NCBI GenBank assembly: GCA_900539625.1
Contig: UQCW01000037.1
Location: forward strand, 1-26,919
DNA from: an uncultured Prevotella sp.
GTDB lineage: Bacteria; Bacteroidota; Bacteroidia; Bacteroidales; Bacteroidaceae
Direction of reading: 5' to 3'
DNA: 26,919 bases
A model generated the notes under the pieces. It was not told the origin of the DNA and made no database searches. It saw nothing but the letters and a program-made list of their open reading frames with translations. Shown piece after piece: positions 16,421 through 24,858 of this stretch; within the stretch, counting starts at the first letter, position 1, and every line of letters begins with the position of its first letter. The translations under genes and the position numbers were made by a program.

Positions 16421-16608
16421 AGTAATGTTGAAAGAATAAGTTCCGCAATTTTGCACCTGCATTTTTGAGCTATTTTTGAGCTTATTCGAAGGAGCAATGC
16501 GAGCATTGTGACTGAGAATAAGTTCGAAAAGAGCCGAAAAGGCAGGGGAGCATATAATATATTACTTGCCAACGGCAAAATTGCGGAAGTTATTTTTTCA
16601 ACATTACT
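16421..16608. repeat. 188-bp palindromic MITE-like element, copy B
   Basis: The terminal inverted repeats are 16421-16454 and 16575-16608; the left begins AGTAATGTTGAAAGAATAAG. The plus-strand core is GGAG, stem CAATG/CATTG with loop CGAG, then TGACTGA, located centrally near 16490-16515. Flanking arms (TTTTTGAGCTTATT with AATAAGTTCGAAAAG and similar) pair imperfectly, so the whole unit can form one long hairpin. It is the reverse complement of copy A with about seven mismatches. It lies 27 nt upstream of the sufB start. Confidence 0.85.
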
Positions 16609-16635
16609 TAGTAATGGTATTAACAGACAAACCTT

Positions 16636-18108
16636 ATGGAACAGAATAACAACGGCACCGAACAAGGCGAGAAAAATCAGCTCGTGCGTGAGGTGGCCGA
16701 CAAAAAATACGAATACGGCTTCACCACCGATGTCCATACGGAAATCATCGAGCGAGGCCTCAATGAAGATGTCATTCGTCTCATCTCCTCGAAGAAAGGC
16801 GAACCAGAATGGCTGCTCGACTTCCGCCTGAAGGCCTATCGCTATTGGCTCACATTGGAGCAGCCCAAATGGGGACATGTCAACCTGCCAGAGATCGACT
16901 ATCAGGCCATCTCTTATTATGCCGACCCGACCAAGAAACAAAAGGAGGAAGGCAGCAAAGAGATTGACCCCGAACTGATGAAGACCTTCGACAAACTCGG
17001 CATCCCTCTTCATGAGCGTTTGGCACTCTCTGGTGTGGCCATTGACGCCGTGATGGACTCCGTGTCGGTCAAAACCACCTTTAAGGAGAAATTGCAGGAA
17101 AAGGGCATCATCTTCAGCTCCATCAGTGAGGCCGTGAGAGAAAATCCGGAACTCGTGCGCAAATACCTTGGCACGGTCGTTCCCTATCGCGACAATTATT
17201 TCGCTGCGCTCAACAGTGCCGTCTTCTCCGACGGTTCCTTCGTTTATATTCCGCGCGGAGTTCGCTGTCCGATGGAACTCTCCACCTATTTCCGCATCAA
17301 CGCGCGAAACACGGGACAGTTTGAGCGCACCCTCATTGTCTGCGACGACGGTGGTTACGTCTCTTATCTCGAAGGCTGCACCGCCCCGATGCGCGACGAA
17401 AACCAGCTTCATGCCGCCATTGTCGAGATCGTGGTGAAGGAAGATGCCGAGGTGAAATACTCCACTGTGCAAAACTGGTATCCTGGTGACGCTCAGGGGC
17501 GTGGCGGTGTCTATAACCTCGTCACGAAACGTGGGCAATTGCGTGGCAAAAACTCGAAACTCTCCTGGACACAGGTGGAAACGGGTTCTGCCATTACGTG
17601 GAAATACCCCTCCTGCGTGCTCATGGGCGACAACTCACAGGCTGAGTTCTATAGCGTCGCTGTCACCAACAATTATCAGGAGGCCGACACGGGAACAAAG
17701 ATGATTCACATCGGCAAGAACACGCGTTCAACCATCATTTCAAAGGGAATCTCTGCAGGACACAGCCAAAACTCCTACCGTGGTTTGGTCAAGGTGGGCA
17801 GTAAGGCTGAAGGAGCACGCAACTATTCTTCCTGCGACTCACTTTTGCTGAGCAGCACGAGCGGTGCGCACACATTCCCCTACATAGACGTCAACAACCC
17901 CGATGCCATTGTGGAACACGAAGCCACCACGTCAAAAATCTCGGAAGACCAGCTCTTCTATTGCAACCAACGTGGCATCCCCACAGAGGCCGCTGTCGAC
18001 CTCATCGTCAACGGATATGCCAAGGAAGTCATCAACAAACTCCCGATGGAATTTGCCGTCGAAGCCCAAAAACTCCTCAGCGTCTCGCTTGAAGGAAGTG
18101 TGGGATAA
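16636..18108 (+). CDS. sufB: Fe-S cluster assembly scaffold protein SufB
   Basis: The 490-residue protein matches SufB, the scaffold subunit of the SufBCD complex that builds Fe-S clusters in the cytoplasm. Diagnostic segments are SGVAIDAVMDSVSVKTTFKE, FVYIPRGVRCPMELSTYFRIN and VSYLEGCTAPMRDENQLHAA. Cys400 in YSSCDS and Glu429 in VEHEATTSKISEDQLFY occupy the places of residues important in E. coli SufB. The length is normal. What is odd is the context: the gene is followed by a strong terminator and convergent fabG, so sufC, sufD and sufS do not follow it. Repeat B sits just upstream, and I saw no TAnnTTTG promoter. SufC and SufD must be supplied from elsewhere. Confidence 0.96.
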   Translation: MEQNNNGTEQGEKNQLVREVADKKYEYGFTTDVHTEIIERGLNEDVIRLISSKKGEPEWLLDFRLKAYRYWLTLEQPKWGHVNLPEIDYQAISYYADPTKKQKEEGSKEIDPELMKTFDKLGIPLHERLALSGVAIDAVMDSVSVKTTFKEKLQEKGIIFSSISEAVRENPELVRKYLGTVVPYRDNYFAALNSAVFSDGSFVYIPRGVRCPMELSTYFRINARNTGQFERTLIVCDDGGYVSYLEGCTAPMRDENQLHAAIVEIVVKEDAEVKYSTVQNWYPGDAQGRGGVYNLVTKRGQLRGKNSKLSWTQVETGSAITWKYPSCVLMGDNSQAEFYSVAVTNNYQEADTGTKMIHIGKNTRSTIISKGISAGHSQNSYRGLVKVGSKAEGARNYSSCDSLLLSSTSGAHTFPYIDVNNPDAIVEHEATTSKISEDQLFYCNQRGIPTEAAVDLIVNGYAKEVINKLPMEFAVEAQKLLSVSLEGSVG

Positions 18109-18147
18109 TGCTTGAAGATGCGTTTTCCTTCGTAAAGGAGCACATAT

Positions 18148-18188
18148 AAAAATCGCCTGCTTACCCATCGAGTAAGCAGGCGATTTTT
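18148..18188. terminator. Bidirectional terminator between sufB and fabG
   Basis: TCGCCTGCTTAC at 18153-18164 pairs perfectly with GTAAGCAGGCGA at 18172-18183 around a 7-nt loop. It is flanked by A5 on the left and T5 on the right, so it can end transcription from both convergent genes. It lies 40 nt after the sufB stop and 24 nt after the fabG stop. Confidence 0.9.
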
Positions 18189-18211
18189 GTGTGATTGTGG
18201 TAATTTGTCAA

Positions 18212-18958
18212 TTACATATTCATACCGCCGTCAACCTGGATAACCTGACCGCTGATATAGCTTGACATGTCAGAAGCCAAGAAAGTGGCAACGTCAGCGA
18301 TGTCTTCCGGTTTTCCGCCGCGGCGCAAAGGAATAGCCTTCATCCATTCCTTGCGAACCTCTTCAGAGAGGGCAGCCGTCATGGCCGTTTCGATGAAGCC
18401 TGGAGCGATGGCGTTGGCGCGGATGCCGCGGCTACCCATTTCCTGGGCAACGCTCTTTGCCAGGGCAATCAGTCCGGCCTTAGAAGCGGCGTAGTTGCTC
18501 TGTCCTGCATTACCGTGAACACCGACCACGCTGGCCATGTTGATGATAGAACCCTTGCGCTGGCGCATCATGATTGGTGTGCAAGCGTGGATGAAATTGA
18601 AAGCCGATTTCAAGTTAACGGCAATCACGGCATCCCATTGCTGTTCGCTCATGCGCATCATGAGGCCGTCTTTTGTGATACCGGCATTGTTCACCAAGAT
18701 GTCGATAGAGCCGAAGTCAGCGTGTACTTTCTCCACCACTTCAGCTGTCTGAGCGAAGTCAGCAGCGTTAGAAGCATAGCCGACGCACTTAACGCCCTTA
18801 GCTTCGATTTCCTGGCGTGTTGCTTCGCCGTTTTCGTCGATGACGAGGTCGGTGAAGGCAATGTTGGCACCCTCTTCTGCGAATTTCAAGGCGATGGCCT
18901 TGCCAATGCCGCGGGCGGCACCTGTAATCAATGCGGTTTTACCTGTTAAAAGTCCCAT
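18212..18958 (-). CDS. fabG: 3-oxoacyl-[ACP] reductase FabG
   Basis: The 248-residue short-chain dehydrogenase reduces 3-oxoacyl-ACP with NADPH in each round of fatty acid elongation. TGAARGIG at residues 12-19 is the cofactor-binding motif and NNAG follows near residue 90. The catalytic tetrad is Asn115, Ser143, Tyr156 (NYAASK) and Lys160. C-terminal ISGQVIQVDGGMNM is typical of FabG rather than of generic SDRs. It lies 28 nt downstream of the TetR-family gene on the same strand, so the two are probably one operon. Without a biochemical test, a non-FAS SDR function cannot be fully excluded, but overall similarity to FabG is strong. Confidence 0.93.
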   Translation of the reverse strand: MGLLTGKTALITGAARGIGKAIALKFAEEGANIAFTDLVIDENGEATRQEIEAKGVKCVGYASNAADFAQTAEVVEKVHADFGSIDILVNNAGITKDGLMMRMSEQQWDAVIAVNLKSAFNFIHACTPIMMRQRKGSIINMASVVGVHGNAGQSNYAASKAGLIALAKSVAQEMGSRGIRANAIAPGFIETAMTAALSEEVRKEWMKAIPLRRGGKPEDIADVATFLASDMSSYISGQVIQVDGGMNM

Positions 18959-18986
18959 ATTAATATTGTATTTATATTGGTATTAC

Positions 18987-19580
18987 TTATGTCAGCGGGT
19001 TCATTCCCAAGGCACGTCTGACGATGCCCATCACGATGGGGCGCGTGTCAGCGTCCGTCAGTCCTTCGCCCAGCCGGTCGTAGATATAAGGCACTTCCAA
19101 TCCCTTCACGCTATAGTGAATGATGTCCGCCATGAGATTGACGTTGTCAATGCGAAACTTGGCGCGGGCGATACCTTCTTCCAACACGCGACGCAGGATG
19201 TTGCGTTCCTCCTCGTCAAATTGGCGGCGCACTTTTTCCACCAGCCAGATATTGCGGAAAAACTCAGCACGCAGCGACCCGTTGCGCGTCACCACTTCTT
19301 TGATGACGCTCAAGTGTGTATAGATGAGCGTGAGCACCTTCTGTTCTGGTTCGGCTTCAATGCTGGCCACTTCGTCAATTCGTTCAGAGAGACGTTCCAG
19401 TTCCGTTTCAATCACGGCGGCATATATTTCCTCCTTGTTGCGGAAATAGGTGTACAATGTGCGTCGTCCCTTACCCGAATTGGCGGCAATATCGTTCATG
19501 GTCGTTGCCTCCAGGCCTTTGCGGGCGAAGAGTTCACGAGCCACTTCCACTAATTTCTGACGAGTCTTGGTGATGGACAT
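18987..19580 (-). CDS. TetR/AcrR family transcriptional regulator
   Basis: The 197-residue protein has a TetR N-terminal helix-turn-helix: RQKLVEVARELFARKGLEATTMNDIA, then KGRRTLYTYFRNKEEIYAAVI (residues ~5-58). The C-terminal ligand-binding domain is mostly helical and has no recognisable ligand motif. It is the first gene of a probable operon with fabG, so it may control its own operon and fatty acid synthesis in response to an acyl ligand; this is inference from context. It has its own Bacteroidota promoter (19607-19614, minus strand). Start ATG at 19580 gives the usual short arm before the first helix. Confidence 0.9.
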   Translation of the reverse strand: MSITKTRQKLVEVARELFARKGLEATTMNDIAANSGKGRRTLYTYFRNKEEIYAAVIETELERLSERIDEVASIEAEPEQKVLTLIYTHLSVIKEVVTRNGSLRAEFFRNIWLVEKVRRQFDEEERNILRRVLEEGIARAKFRIDNVNLMADIIHYSVKGLEVPYIYDRLGEGLTDADTRPIVMGIVRRALGMNPLT

Positions 19581-19606
19581 ACTTTTGAGGTCTTTGTTTA
19601 TGGGCG

Positions 19607-19638
19607 CAAAGTTAACGTTTTTCCTTCACACTGACAAG
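19607..19638 (-). promoter_or_regulatory. Promoter of the tetR-fabG operon
   Basis: On the minus strand TAACTTTG (19614-19607) matches TAnnTTTG. CTTG at 19638-19635 lies 20 nt upstream as a -33 variant. The predicted start is ~20-25 nt from the TetR start codon, a short leader. Confidence 0.65.
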
Positions 19639-19655
19639 GGAAATAGTGGTTAAAA

Positions 19656-19681
19656 TGCACACAGATAGGGTGGTGTGCGCA
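19656..19681. other. Inverted repeat between divergent tetR and dxs
   Basis: GCACAC at 19657-19662 pairs with GTGTGC at 19673-19678. It lies just upstream of the TetR promoter -33 element, a position where an operator could sit. The 10-nt spacer is compatible with a dyad for a dimeric repressor, but nothing ties it to this regulator specifically. The rest of 19640-19878 shows no ORF or RNA gene. Confidence 0.3.
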
Positions 19682-19878
19682 ATGTAATTATAGGAGTAGG
19701 TCGTCAGAATTATATTTATACAGGCTTCACCCCTGGCAAGTCATTATATATAAATGTTCTGTCAATGCGTCGACACGCCTCCCCTGTTTGCAGTCAAAAC
19801 CATGCGCTCAAACATCCCGATGCGAGCCCTCCCCCTCAAATTTACGCCGACTTGTGGGCGCATTCAATAAATTTGTGC

Positions 19879-19886
19879 TAATTTTG
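19879..19886 (+). promoter_or_regulatory. Candidate -7 element for dxs
   Basis: TAATTTTG matches TAnnTTTG. A clear -33 TTTG at the right spacing is missing; TTG at 19852-19854 is about 24 nt away. It would give a leader of ~165 nt before ATG 20057 in which I recognise no riboswitch. Confidence 0.45.
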
Positions 19887-20056
19887 CTTGGTTAAGTAGG
19901 TGGTTGGATAATCTGCGGAGGCCGACGGACAGAAAACCGTTCCTCAGCGGAAAATACCCTCCACATCACTTGCCGATAAAGTATGCACCCCGTTCCCCTT
20001 CTTTCCTCCGCCATCGAGCGCGGCATGATGAAGGGTGCGAGCACAAAAACTGTTTG

Positions 20057-21952
20057 ATGAAAAAGGAAAACGATTTCAAATATCTCAACCACATCGATTC
20101 GCCCAAAGACCTGCGTGCTTTGGGCGTTGAGGCGTTGCCCGACGTCTGCAATGAACTCCGCCAGGACATCATCAACGAGCTGGCCGACAATCCAGGGCAT
20201 TTCGCTTCGAGTCTCGGTGTGGTGGAACTGACCGTGGCGCTCCATTATGTCTTCAACACCCCCTACGACCGTATCGTTTGGGACGTCGGACACCAGGCCT
20301 ACGGACATAAAATCCTTACCGGCCGACGCGAGCAATTTTCAACCAACCGTAAGCTCGGCGGCATACGTCCGTTTCCCTCTCCGCTTGAGAGCGAATACGA
20401 CACTTTTGCATGCGGACACGCCTCCAACTCCATCTCGGCAGCCCTCGGCATGTCGATGGCTGCTGTCAGGAAGAAAGAAGACAACCGCCATGTGGTGGCC
20501 GTCATCGGTGACGGCGCAATGAGCGGCGGACTGGCCTTTGAGGGGTTGAACAATGCTTCCGACACGCCAAACAACATGCTCATCATTCTCAACGACAATA
20601 ACATGAGCATCGACAACTCGGTGGGGGGCATGAAGGAATACCTCACGCATTTACACACCAGCAGAAGCTACAACAAACTGCGCTTCCGCATCTCGAACCG
20701 CCTCTCTTCGTGGGGCGTGCTCAGCGATGAGCGTCGCCGGAGCATCCTGCGTTTCAACAACTCCCTCAAATCGCTGCTCACCAATCAGCACAACATCTTT
20801 GAGGGCATGGACATCCGCTATTTCGGCCCAACCGACGGCCACAACGTGAAAGAACTCGTGCGCATCCTTTCTGAAATCAAAGACATGAAGGGGCCGAAGC
20901 TCCTCCACATCCACACGGTCAAAGGAAAGGGTTTCAAGCCCGCTGAGAAGTCGGCAACGGAGTGGCATGCGCCTGGCAAGTTCAATCCAGAAAGCGGATG
21001 CCGCATCGTGAGCCAGAATGCCGACGGCGTTCCCAAATTCCAGGATGTCTTTGGACATACGCTCGTGGAACTCGCAGAAAAAAATCCGCGCATCGTTGGC
21101 GTCACGCCAGCCATGCTCACGGGCTGTTCCATGAACCTCATGATGGATGCCATGCCTGAGCGCACCTTCGACGTGGGCATCGCGGAGGGACATGCCGTCA
21201 CCTTCTCTGGCGGCATGGCGAAAGAAGGCTTGCAACCCTTCTGCAATATCTATTCTTCCTTTGCACAGCGTGCCTACGATAATGTCATCCACGACGTGGC
21301 CCTGCTCTCGCTCCCCGTTGTTCTTTGTCTGGACCGTGCCGGACTGGTTGGCGAAGACGGGCCGACGCATCATGGTGCCTTTGATCTGGCCGCCTTGCGT
21401 CCCGTGCCCAACCTCACCATCGCCTCGCCTTATGATGAGCGCGAATTGCGTCGCCTGATGTTCACGGCACAACTTCCGGGAAAGGGTGCCTTCGTCATCC
21501 GCTATCCCCGTGGAAAAGGGCGTCTCAGCGATTGGAAATGTCCTTTGGAGGAAATCCCCATTGGCAAAGGCCGCTGCCTCAAGTGCGGCACCGATGTGGC
21601 GCTCATCTCCTTCGGCCCGATTGGTAATGTCGGTGCCGATGCCATTGTCGAGGCCGAGGCCAAGAGCGGACTTAGCATTGCCCACTACGACCTCCGCTTC
21701 CTAAAACCCCTCGATGCCGACTTGCTCCGCGAGGTGGGAGAGAAATTCTCCAAAATCGTCACCATCGAAGACGGCGTACGTGCCGGTGGCATGGGCAGTG
21801 CCGTGCTCGAATGGATGTCCGACAACGGATTTTCGCCGCGCCTCACGCGTCTCGGGCTTCCCGACGAATTTGTGGAACACGGAACGGTTGCACAGCTTCG
21901 CCAGATTGTTGGGCTCGACAAGGAGAGCATCGTCAATGCCCTCGTGAAATGA
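20057..21952 (+). CDS. dxs: 1-deoxy-D-xylulose-5-phosphate synthase
   Basis: The 631-residue thiamine-diphosphate enzyme condenses pyruvate and glyceraldehyde 3-phosphate to make DXP, the first step of the MEP isoprenoid pathway. HFASSLGVVELTVALHYVF and WDVGHQAYGHKILTGR are hallmark N-terminal segments. GDGAMSGGLAFEGLNNA from residue 151 and the NDN at 179-181 form the ThDP/Mg site. The pyrimidine-binding domain follows (DVGIAEGHAVTFSGGMA), then FLKPLD and the C-terminal domain ending HGTVAQLRQIVGLD. ATG 20057 (MKKENDF) gives the usual length; the frame is open upstream to 19904, but that part is in the leader and lacks family similarity. Confidence 0.96.
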   Translation: MKKENDFKYLNHIDSPKDLRALGVEALPDVCNELRQDIINELADNPGHFASSLGVVELTVALHYVFNTPYDRIVWDVGHQAYGHKILTGRREQFSTNRKLGGIRPFPSPLESEYDTFACGHASNSISAALGMSMAAVRKKEDNRHVVAVIGDGAMSGGLAFEGLNNASDTPNNMLIILNDNNMSIDNSVGGMKEYLTHLHTSRSYNKLRFRISNRLSSWGVLSDERRRSILRFNNSLKSLLTNQHNIFEGMDIRYFGPTDGHNVKELVRILSEIKDMKGPKLLHIHTVKGKGFKPAEKSATEWHAPGKFNPESGCRIVSQNADGVPKFQDVFGHTLVELAEKNPRIVGVTPAMLTGCSMNLMMDAMPERTFDVGIAEGHAVTFSGGMAKEGLQPFCNIYSSFAQRAYDNVIHDVALLSLPVVLCLDRAGLVGEDGPTHHGAFDLAALRPVPNLTIASPYDERELRRLMFTAQLPGKGAFVIRYPRGKGRLSDWKCPLEEIPIGKGRCLKCGTDVALISFGPIGNVGADAIVEAEAKSGLSIAHYDLRFLKPLDADLLREVGEKFSKIVTIEDGVRAGGMGSAVLEWMSDNGFSPRLTRLGLPDEFVEHGTVAQLRQIVGLDKESIVNALVK

Positions 21953-22040
21953 AAGAAAAAGCCTTAGCTGGTGTTGGAATGATGTATCGTATATCTAACA
22001 TTCACTTGTTGCCCACCAGCTTCATACCCATTTATCTATA

Positions 22041-23384
22041 ATGAAAATCATTATCGCCGGGGCCGGCGCTGTCGGCACCCATTTGGCAAAACTCTTTTCG
22101 CGTGAGCGCCATGATATCACGCTCATCGACGACAACCCGGAGCGCCTTGAAGGCATCGGGTCAAACTTCGAGATGCTAACCATCTGCGATTCCCCCTCGT
22201 CCATCGAAACTCTCAAAAGGGCCGATGTGGGCAAGGCCGACCTCTTCATCGGCGTCACCCCCGACGAGGCACACAATATGACGTGTTGCATGCTCGCCTC
22301 CAAGCTCGGAGCCGCGAAGACTGTGGCGCGTGTTGACAATTATGAATACACACGTCCGGAACATCGCGACTTTTTCAAAACCGTTGGCATCGACTCCATC
22401 ATCTATCCAGAGATGCTTGCCGGACGCGAAATCATGCACAACGCCTGCCACAGTTGGGTGCGCCAGTGGCTTGAAATCCAAAACGGCGCCCTCCTCATGC
22501 TTGGCATCAAGGTGCGCGAAGATGCCCACATCCTCGACGTGCCCCTCCGCCGCCTTTGCGGTCCGGAGGCGCCATACCACATCGTGGCCATCAAACGTGG
22601 GTCCGAAACCATCATTCCCCACGGCGACGACTGCGTTGAGGCGGGCGATATGGCCTATTTTATGACCACGAAGGAATATGTCGACTATCTGCGCGACATC
22701 ACTGGCAAGATGGACTATCCCGAGGTGAAAAACCTCTTCATCATGGGCGGCGGTAGCACCGCTGTGCAGGCCATCTGGTATATGCCGGAGAACATACATG
22801 CCAAGGTGGTGGAGGCCGACGTTCACCGTTGTGAACGTCTCAACGAGCTCATCAGTCGCCGCCATGTGCTCATCTTGCACGGTGACGGACGCGACCTCGA
22901 CCTCCTCGTCGACGAGGGCATACGAAACGCGCAGGCTTTTCTCGCCCTCACCGACAATTCCGAGGCCAACATTCTCGCTTGCCTGGCCGCCAAGCGCCTT
23001 GGCGTGCGCAAAACCGTGGCGATGGTGGAAAACACCGATTATATCTCTATGGCCGAAAGCCTCGACATCGGCTCCATCATCAACAAGAAGACCTTTGCCG
23101 CCAGCCACATTTATCAGATGATGCTCAAGGCCGACGTCACCACCATGAAGACGCTGACCGTTGCCAATGCCGACGTGGCAGAATTTGTGGTGAAAGAAGG
23201 CTCTCGCATCACGCATAAGCAGGTCAAAGACCTCGATCTGCCGTCAACCGTCACCCTTGGCGGTCTCGTGCGAAATGGCAAAGGCACACTCATCAATGGT
23301 AACACATACATTCAAGCTGGCGACACCGTGGTGGCTTTCTGTCTGGAAAACACCGTGAAGCGCCTTGAGAAGTTCTTCAAATGA
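22041..23384 (+). CDS. trkA: Trk system potassium uptake protein TrkA
   Basis: The 447-residue cytoplasmic protein is the NAD(H)-binding gating subunit of the Trk potassium channel. It contains two RCK units in tandem. The first begins MKIIIAGAGAVGTHLAKLF (GxGxxG at 7-12). The second begins NLFIMGGGSTAVQ around residue 231, with GGG at 236-238. Each is followed by a TrkA_C segment, the last ending near FKK-type sequence VKRLEKFFK. The stop codon overlaps the trkH start by 4 nt (ATGA), showing translational coupling. It starts 88 nt after dxs, so readthrough from dxs is possible; no TAnnTTTG promoter was found between them. Confidence 0.95.
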   Translation: MKIIIAGAGAVGTHLAKLFSRERHDITLIDDNPERLEGIGSNFEMLTICDSPSSIETLKRADVGKADLFIGVTPDEAHNMTCCMLASKLGAAKTVARVDNYEYTRPEHRDFFKTVGIDSIIYPEMLAGREIMHNACHSWVRQWLEIQNGALLMLGIKVREDAHILDVPLRRLCGPEAPYHIVAIKRGSETIIPHGDDCVEAGDMAYFMTTKEYVDYLRDITGKMDYPEVKNLFIMGGGSTAVQAIWYMPENIHAKVVEADVHRCERLNELISRRHVLILHGDGRDLDLLVDEGIRNAQAFLALTDNSEANILACLAAKRLGVRKTVAMVENTDYISMAESLDIGSIINKKTFAASHIYQMMLKADVTTMKTLTVANADVAEFVVKEGSRITHKQVKDLDLPSTVTLGGLVRNGKGTLINGNTYIQAGDTVVAFCLENTVKRLEKFFK

Positions 23385-24838
23385 TAAACTATAAGATAAT
23401 TCTGAAGGTGCTCGGCTCCTTAGTGATTCTTGAGGCCGTCATGTTTGTCTCCTGTCTCATCCTTGGATTCAGCTATGGCGAGCGCCAGTGGACCGACTTC
23501 GGCATTCCGGCCATCCTGGCCACCGTCTTCGGCATTTCGCTGCTCGTTCTTGGCCGTAAGGCCGAAAACCGCATGAGCCGCCGCGATGGCTTCCTGAGCG
23601 TTTCGCTTTCCTGGATTATGTTTTGCATTGTCGGCACCATGCCGTTTCTCATCAGCGGCTACGAGCCCCGTTTCGCCGCTGCCTTCTTCGAAACCATGTC
23701 GGGATTCACCACCACCGGCGCCACTGTGCTCAACAACATCGACCAGCTGCCCCATTCCCTCTTACTATGGCGCAGCATCACGCATTGGTTTGGAGGTATG
23801 GGAATCGTTTTCTTCACCATTGCCATCCTCCCGACGATGGGCACTGGCGACCTCAAACTCTTCTCGGCTGAGGCTTCTGGCTTGAAGCTCGACAAACTCC
23901 ATCCCCGCATCAGCACCACGGCACGCTGGATTCTCGTCGTTTACATGGCGCTCACCCTGAGCTGTATCGTGGCCTATCATTTGGGCGGCATGACGGCTTT
24001 CGATGCTGTCAACCATGCCTTCTCCACGGTGGCCACCGGCGGATTCTCCACCCATCAGGCCAGCTTCGCCTATTTCCATTCTCCACGTCTTGAATTGATA
24101 GCCTCCGTGTTTATGATTCTCTCTGGAATCAACTTCTCGCTGCTCTATCTGCTCATCATCAAGCGGCGCTTCAAAAAAGTGTTTACCGATGGAGAGGTGC
24201 GCTATTTCTTGACCATCGCCTTCGCTTCCACGCTCATCATTGCCGCCTTGCTTTTTTTCCAAAAACACGTCGGCATCTTCGACGCCCTGCGCCAGGCCCT
24301 CTTCTATGTCGCCTCGTTCCAAACCACCACCGGTTTCACCAGCGTCGACCCTGAAGTGTGGCCGCCATTGGCCATCATCGTCCTCCTGCTTGTCAGTGTC
24401 TGTGGAGCCTGTGCCGGTTCCACCAGCGGTGGAGCGAAATGCGTGCGTGTGGCCGCCGCCGTTAAAATCTTTGTCAACGAGTTTCGCCACATCCTCCATC
24501 CCAGCGCCGTGCTTCCCCTGCGTCTCAACAAGACCACCCTCTCAGCCAGCGTTGCCACCACCGTTTTCGCCTTCTTCATGGCCTATCTTCTGCTCATGGT
24601 GTTCGGCACCTTCGTCTATCTCCTGATAGGAGCGCCCCTGCTTGATGCCTTTTCCATCAGCATCTCCTGCGTGAGCAATGTCGGTCCGGCTTTCGGCACC
24701 ATGATTGGTCCGCTCGACACTTGGGCGGCCATGCCTGACACGGGACTCTGGGTTAGCTCCTTCCTCATGCTCGCCGGACGTTTGGAGATTTTCTCCATCC
24801 TCCTGCCCTTCACGCCTGCTTTCTGGCACGACAATTGA
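23381..24838 (+). CDS. trkH: Trk potassium transporter membrane subunit TrkH
   Basis: The 485-residue membrane protein has 8-10 hydrophobic segments arranged as four M1-P-M2 repeats. The four pore-loop signatures are visible: GFTTTG at 108-113, the GG pair of ATGGFS at 220-221, TTTGFT with Gly318, and SNVGP with Gly435. The third-repeat SVCGACAGSTSGGAKC around residues 345-360 is the conserved gating loop of TrkH/KtrB proteins. It forms the K+ permeation path in the inner membrane and is gated by TrkA, encoded directly upstream with a 4-nt overlap. The length fits TrkH rather than the shorter KtrB. Confidence 0.95.
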   Translation: MINYKIILKVLGSLVILEAVMFVSCLILGFSYGERQWTDFGIPAILATVFGISLLVLGRKAENRMSRRDGFLSVSLSWIMFCIVGTMPFLISGYEPRFAAAFFETMSGFTTTGATVLNNIDQLPHSLLLWRSITHWFGGMGIVFFTIAILPTMGTGDLKLFSAEASGLKLDKLHPRISTTARWILVVYMALTLSCIVAYHLGGMTAFDAVNHAFSTVATGGFSTHQASFAYFHSPRLELIASVFMILSGINFSLLYLLIIKRRFKKVFTDGEVRYFLTIAFASTLIIAALLFFQKHVGIFDALRQALFYVASFQTTTGFTSVDPEVWPPLAIIVLLLVSVCGACAGSTSGGAKCVRVAAAVKIFVNEFRHILHPSAVLPLRLNKTTLSASVATTVFAFFMAYLLLMVFGTFVYLLIGAPLLDAFSISISCVSNVGPAFGTMIGPLDTWAAMPDTGLWVSSFLMLAGRLEIFSILLPFTPAFWHDN

Positions 24839-24858
24839 TAATTGAAACAACTCAGCCT

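Noticed and set aside
16270..17538. Long minus-strand open frame over cvpA end, repeat B and sufB
   Set aside because: It is antisense to two confidently identified genes and runs across a repeat, so it is a shadow of codon bias.
19904..20056. Extended dxs start
   Set aside because: The translated extension lacks resemblance to Dxs N-termini and lies just after the predicted promoter; ATG 20057 gives the normal length.
19887..20056. Thiamine diphosphate riboswitch before dxs
   Set aside because: The conserved THI-box motifs (such as CTGAGA) were not seen in the leader.
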